NCBI GenBank assembly: GCA_963576565.1
Contig: OY755044.1
Coordinates: 40,569,235 to 40,633,234 of the forward strand
Reading direction: 5' to 3'
From: Aspidapion aeneum
Taxonomy: Eukaryota; Arthropoda; Insecta; Coleoptera; Brentidae
Length of the DNA: 64,000 nucleotides
Shown: positions 59,376-64,000 of the stretch, piece by piece
Layout: each line of letters starts with the position of its first letter
How positions within the stretch are numbered: position 1 is the stretch's first letter
Notes under the pieces: generated by a model
Databases searched by the model: none
What the model saw: only the letters and a program-made list of their open reading frames with translations
Told to the model about the DNA's origin: nothing
Position numbers and translations under genes: made by a program

Positions 59376-60983
59376 TACACAGTGTGCCTGAATGAAGTAT
59401 AGGTTACATAAAAATGGTTCCAAAAACTAATTGCACATTTTGAATATGGACCCTTTCCTGACTTCAGAGCCATATTCATATAAATCCTAGCTGATCCTTT
59501 TCTCGAATTTTTATCACTTTTTTGCAATTTTTCTAGTTAGTCTAGGCGCTGGCTCCTGTCACGTGTGACCTAATATGTGCGCTCAGTTTGACTGCGGGGC
59601 ATTTTTAAGCATCCATAGGAGTATAAAAACAGTTTGGTCACGTGGTCGAACTCATGGTCGTTTGGCCGCCATCTTTGAAAATGGCTGCCAAATTGATAGA
59701 TTTTATTTGTCTAAGCGTATCTCCCTACCCAGTGGTCCGATTTACTCCTTTTTTGAAGAAAATAAATTTTATAATTACACATTTTTTGAAAAATCAAATA
59801 GTTTTTGAGATATACCAAGATTATTAGTGTTTCCGCTCGCAAAAGAATTGAAATAATACCCGTGCTCAATTTATTGTAGCTACAATATTATTGACATTTG
59901 TGTCTTCTTTTGTTACATAGAAGACTTAAAACCTTTTACACAAGAGGATATTGACTTTATGTTTTAAAGTTCGATGGATGGTACACCTAAAGACTGCCTT
60001 AAAGAGGGTGTTTTCTAAAACTGTTCACAAGATTATAGAAAAAATTAATTTGCAGCGAAACGATGCATCCTAGCGAAAAACGTTAAGAGTAATTTTTTAT
60101 AGTACTTTTAATTCCGCTTCTTCTGATCATTGTCATATCTTTTACAATTTTTGAGAAAAAAATCGATTTTGGAGCGAAAACATGAAATTTTTACAAAATT
60201 GTATATTCTAGCTGGCTTGTCCAGCTAACTATCAAAGCTAGGATTCTAAGTGATACGTCAAAAGAAGCGGAATTAAAAGTACTATAAAAAATTAATTTTA
60301 TCGTTTTTCGCTAGGATGCATCGTTTCGCTGCAAATTAATTTTTTCTATAATCTTGTGAACAGTTTTAGAAACCACCCTCTTTAAGGCAGTCTTTAGGTG
60401 TACCATCCATCGAACTTTAAAAACATAAAGTCAATATCCTCTTGTGTAAAAGGTTTAAAGGCTTCTATGTAACAAAAGAAGAAACAAATGTCAATAATAT
60501 TGTAGCTACAATAAAATGAGCACGGGTATTATTTCAATTCTTTTGCGAGCGGAAACACTAATAATCTTGGCATATCTCAAAAACTATTTGATTTTTCAAA
60601 AAATGTGTAATTATAAAATTTATTTGCCTTCAAAAAAGGAGTAAATCGGACCACTGGGTAGGGAGATACGCTTAAACAAAAAATCTATCAATTTAGCGGC
60701 AATTTTCAAAGATGGCGGCCAAACGACTATGAGTTCGACCACGTGACCAAACTATTTTTATACTCCCATGGGCGCTTAATAAATCCCCGTAGTCAAATTA
60801 AGCGCATATATTAGGTCACACGTGACAGGAGCCAGCGCCTAGACTAACTAGAAAAAAGGCAAAAAATTGATAAAATTTTGAGAATATGGCTCTGAAGTCA
60901 GGAAAGAGTCCATTTTCAAAATGTGCAATTAGCTTTTGGAATCATTTTTATTTAACCTATACTTCATTCAAGCACACTGTGTA
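59376..60983. mobile_element. 1.6-kb near-perfect foldback element
   Basis: Outer ends TATACACAGTGTGCCTGAAT and its counterpart …TTCAAGCACACTGTGTATA lie at 59374 and 60985 with TA on each side. The two arms, about 790 bp each, meet around 60180-60240. Long exact stretches are shared, such as GCAGCGAAACGATGCATCCT, TCAGGAAAGRGTCCA and TAAGCGTATCTCCCTACCCA. Virtually the whole element could fold into one hairpin. There is no open frame of note. Its CACAGTGTGCC ends recall CAGTGTGTCCC of the element at 31209. Confidence 0.9.
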
Positions 60984-60985
60984 TA

Positions 60986-61138
60986 GCCAGACAGAAAATT
61001 ACATCAGAAAAAAAAAGACGAACATTGGGCGGGGCTTCCATTTTTAAGTATTTTTTTTGTTTTCACTCGTTCAGAGCTTAACGAAACATATGAATTGTTG
61101 TCTTTCTAATTTTTTTTCTTGGCAATTTTGATAAAGAT
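60986..61138 (-). other. Presumed 3' untranslated sequence of the P-type gene
   Basis: AT-rich stretch downstream of the transposase stop and before the foldback. No clear terminal inverted repeat of a P-like element could be fixed here. Confidence 0.3.
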
Positions 61139-61934
61139 TTAATGGTGATTAAACTGGATTAATTTTGTTAATCTTTGTCTGGTTGAAACACCTGCTGCCG
61201 ATAGTGCAAATTTTTTCGCCAAACTATAGAATCTAATTTTTAAATAAAATTTTGCAATCGTCTTTATTAGCAAAAAACCATGTCCATCATCTATAGGGGA
61301 AAATTCTGTAAAGTGAATAGTCAAATTCGGAAAGAGTTTATCAAGATGGGGATAAAATTTTTGGCTTACTGCCACTGTTAAGGTTGTAAAAAAATTGTCC
61401 TCTCTTGGAATTTTGTTATTTGTAACAAACATTAGCTTACGTATAACCGATTCAGCTTCTAAACATATTTTTACAACCGCTGTCGACGCACGTTTAAGCC
61501 CTCCGCGATTTTTGCGATTTAACAGCAAAGAAAGCCGTGAATTTTGTTGGTCGTCTTCACTACTAACTATAGCTGCTTCACATTCCGGGCAAAATTTTCG
61601 TTTTTCGAACATGCGGACGACAAAGCCTGAAATATAAGTGACCACATTTGCTGATATTTGAGACAGACCGAGACCAACAAATTCTGGCAAGCAGTCAAAA
61701 TCATTTTCGTCCAAAGTTTCAGGGGCAAGGTCATATCTTCGTGCTAGGTCTAATGAATATTTTGTATCTTCTCGTGTTCCGAAAAGTGAGGTACTAGATA
61801 CATGCAACATTGTTGTTGCATCTAGGACCTTACAGTTTCCATTATTACTTGATACTTTGGTATGTAGGAGCAATCTTCTCATAGTGTAGTAGAGTTGTAT
61901 GGCGTTGGGGCACGAGTTGTTTCCGTTCTTGCTC
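61139..61934 (-). CDS. P-element/THAP9-like transposase, last exon
   Basis: P-type transposases cut and paste DNA using GTP as cofactor. This exon of about 265 codons is open from a splice acceptor (CTTTAG before 61934) to the stop. Motifs include CPNAIQLYYTMRRLLLHTKV, YISGFVVRMFEKRKFCPECE, LLNRKNRGGLKRASTAVVKI and the closing STRQRLTKLIQFNHH, which match the C-terminal part of THAP9/P-element proteins and its usual end. Splicing after AG at 62552 joins in phase to give GMLRSKNGN, so no frameshift is needed. Upstream exons, including any THAP zinc finger, lie outside the window or were not found. Confidence 0.75.
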
Positions 61935-62551
61935 CTAAAGAAAAAACTTTTAAAAACTGCATTATACAGAGTGATTCAAGTAAAAGGTAACAGGGATGTT
62001 TTTGGGTATTATGCGTCCAAAGTTGTAAAAACGCTCGAACACGTTGATCTTGTTTATGAGGGGGCACACTTTTTGGCTCTTCATCATCTTGAAATTTTTG
62101 TAGCATGCACTCCCTTTGAGTGGTAAACTTTACCCCCATATTCTGAATAAAGAAAGTGTGCTGAGTGATACCGTGTTTTGAAGGTCTCTTGAATGTCAAA
62201 AGTGTAAACATTTAAAAAACTCTATCGATTTGTTTTTGAGATATTTGCCTCGGAAGTTACCATGGTGCGATAAAAAATCGTTTTTTACATACACTTTTAA
62301 GATAAAATTTAAAAAATCCCGAAACACGTCGACTTATTTTTTATCAAAGGAACATTTTGCAGTGACTCTTATTATTTTATTTTTGTTATCGCTCTATGGT
62401 TAATTTGGAAGTGAAATATCTCAAATACAATTAGTTGTTAAATGAATGGATTTCCGAAATTTTTAAACAGTTGTAAAAAACAACCAACTTTCACTCTTCA
62501 AAATATATATTATAAAGCGCTTCAAAATGTCCCTAATATCAACCAACTTAC
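61935..62551 (-). other. Intron of the P-type transposase gene, with a foldback insertion
   Basis: The donor is GTAAGT at 62551-62546 and the acceptor is TTTTTTCTTTAG ending at 61935, both on the minus strand. The intron joins two exons in phase 2 and has stops in all frames. A CAGGGTG-family foldback copy (61967 to about 62540) fills almost all of it, so the original intron was probably short or was created around the insertion. Confidence 0.65.
61967..62540. mobile_element. Foldback element, CAGGGTG-end family, copy 3 (decayed)
   Basis: It starts CAGAGTGATTCAAGTAAAAG after TA and carries family phrases: AAAACGCTCGAACACGTTGA, TCTTGAAATTTTTGTAGCA and TGAAGGTCTCTTGAATGTC. The right arm is recognisable (TTTCCGAAATTTTTAAACAG) but lacks the outer end. 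It sits within the transposase intron. Confidence 0.65.
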
Positions 62552-62985
62552 CTTAACATACCAAAGAATGACTCTAAATGGTCTTGGCTAAGTTTGTAGG
62601 TCAGTAGGTAGTAAAGGTGGCCGGGCCTTACTAAATCGTCGAACATGCAACAAACTGACTTGATGCAAATCAAAAACCCCCTAAAACCGGTTTTCCTTGT
62701 GCTCTCAACCATGGGTAATCCTCTTACATCCGTTAAATTCATAATATACTCATAGATCTTCATGAGTGCTGGTCTCCATGATTCTTCATTAAAGGTCCTC
62801 AACGCAGCTTTAGGACCCTTTGCATAAGGACTTCGAGAATTTAAGATGTCGAAAAGTCTGTCAAAGTTCCTTATGAATTCGACAGTGCCTTCCGAATTTT
62901 TGAAATCGGGATGGTTAAAGTCCTTATCTAAACATTCAATTGCATCGGCCACGCTTCTACTTAGGGTTTGAGCAGCAAGGTTCAC
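62552..62985 (-). CDS. P-element/THAP9-like transposase, penultimate exon
   Basis: Open for 145 codons. A splice acceptor (AATTTTAG at 62993-62986) precedes it and GTAAGT follows it. Motifs include NLAAQTLSRSVADAIECL, GTVEFIRNFDRLFDILNSR, MVESTRKTGFRGFL and LLTYKLSQDHLESFFGMLR. These are hallmark stretches of THAP9/P-element transposases; the acidic residue in QDHLES corresponds to the last catalytic position of the RNase H-like core (family knowledge). Sequence upstream to the window edge contains no further exon that I recognise. It could be an active P-like element or a domesticated gene. Confidence 0.8.
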
Positions 62986-62993
62986 CTAAAATT

Positions 62994-64000
62994 ATTTAAT
63001 CTCATAAACTTTATAAGTTTTAAACAATTTACTCCTAGGAGATCTTGAAAAATGTGTCACCCTATTTGGCCTGGTAGTTTTTAATCTGGTTCGGATGAAA
63101 TCATATTAGTTCATTTCCACTGTAGCCTGATGTAATGTACTTAGGGAAAAATTTTGGAAATTAATTGTGGAGTTTAATCGCTTATTAAGGGTTTCGGTTT
63201 GTATTACTAGTAATAAGCTATTTGGAAATATTGATTTTATGAAAGGGAAATCATAGATGCAAAGACTATATACTAAAATTTACAAATTCTTTTACAGAAA
63301 ACAAAACGAAACCCTAGAAGCGTAAATGGGAACAATATTGATAAAGGACCATTATTTATATTCCACTTTCTCAATTAGAACCATCTTTGCTATTTTCTAC
63401 TTTCTAAAGGCGATTTTCAATGGGAGCGCTCGAGTACTGAGGTAAAAATTAACGACAATTTGCTATGCACTAGGGATATTACCTCGATGACTATTAACTA
63501 CTTTCCTTAGCAATATTAAAATACTGTAGATTATAACATACGTAAAAATATGCAAATTACCGATAATTGCACTAGTGTATCAAAATTATACAATATATCC
63601 CTCATATGTTAAAGTTCCCATAAGACTGCAATTTTCGCAAAATTATAGCGCTAATTGCACAGTAGCAAAATTACAACGATAATTGCACTGTATCTATATG
63701 TCAGCTATTTGACAACTAAATAAACAAAAACTTTTGTCATAATTTTAACAACCATAAGTTTCTCTTATTATTTAAGAAATATTCAAATAAAATACACTTG
63801 TGCATCAAAATCAACAAGATAATTTTGCACTCAACGCCTTTTTCTACAAATTGCAATCGTTTGTTTTCACATTTAAGGAAAAAATATTACCCCGATAATT
63901 TTTGCATAAAACGGGTTTTTTATAATTGCAAGAGTTATTTTTGCAAAAAAGCCCGCCTCCTAAAGAAAAGCAACCAAATAATTTTGTAGTACTTAAACAT
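62994..64000. other. AT-rich DNA, presumably intron or flank
   Basis: No exon of the transposase gene was recognised here. The word ATAATTGCAC or GATAATTGCACT recurs at about 63562, 63650, 63681 and, with changes, 63820-63930. This suggests a small decayed repeat. Confidence 0.35.

Noticed and set aside
61879..62211. Separate 110-codon open frame ahead of the transposase
   Set aside because: It begins in the foldback element and runs over the splice acceptor. The transposase reads correctly when this part is treated as intron.

Overview
This window looks like nuclear DNA of an arthropod, most likely an insect and possibly a beetle. It is very AT-rich, has no bacterial-style gene packing, and shows eukaryotic splice signals. 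Its recognisable proteins belong to insect-type mobile elements: Ty3/gypsy, Jockey, an RTE-like LINE and a P-element/THAP9-type transposase. I saw no convincing single-copy host gene, rRNA, tRNA or CRISPR. Long open frames such as TDRQ or CLSV repeats are only translations of microsatellites. The lineage call is inferred from element types, not from a host marker gene.

Layout. 1-12 kb: AT-rich DNA with a hAT-type non-autonomous element (8-bp target duplication), two foldback elements of one family (2331-2891, 10467-11135), a 61-bp palindromic mini-element, two further inverted-repeat elements, a decayed LINE tail (minus) and a 5'-truncated LINE tail with RNase H ending in an ATC tail and a 12-bp target duplication. 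12-18 kb: small GC-rich hAT-like elements, two of them inserted 14-22 bp apart in separate copies of one older repeat. 18.3-20.8 kb: a 41-bp palindrome with 9-bp flanking repeats, then two tandem Helitron/Helentron-like elements, one holding 949 bp of uninterrupted CAGA. 21-26 kb: inverted-repeat elements, a LINE 3' fragment and a ~310-bp tandem repeat. 26.9-33.6 kb: a large foldback split by a hAT-like element, a second Helentron-like element with an 8-bp repeat array, another foldback and a 439-bp element with 8-bp target duplication.

33.86-41.15 kb: a complete Ty3/gypsy element (minus strand) with two LTRs about 2% different, 4-bp target duplication and a tRNA-Leu-type primer site. It keeps one gag-pol reading frame but carries five in-frame stops, and its RT is split by a 799-bp inverted-repeat insertion that resembles a non-autonomous Penelope-like unit. 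41-50 kb: dispersed and tandem repeats and more inverted-repeat elements. 50.04-54.46 kb: a full-length Jockey-clade LINE with intact ORF1 and ORF2, an Inr+DPE promoter and a 9-bp target duplication, inserted inside the RT of an older minus-strand LINE (49.93-50.04 and 54.47-55.5 kb). 55.5-58.9 kb: a plus-strand RTE-like LINE relic, split by a DNA element and holding a 110-bp palindrome. 59.37-60.99 kb: a 1.6-kb near-perfect foldback. 61.14-62.99 kb: two intact 3' exons of a P-element/THAP9-like transposase (minus) whose intron contains another foldback element.

The window therefore reads as layers of insertions, with nesting order readable at several points. The freshest pieces are the Jockey element, the P-type transposase exons and the pure CAGA array.
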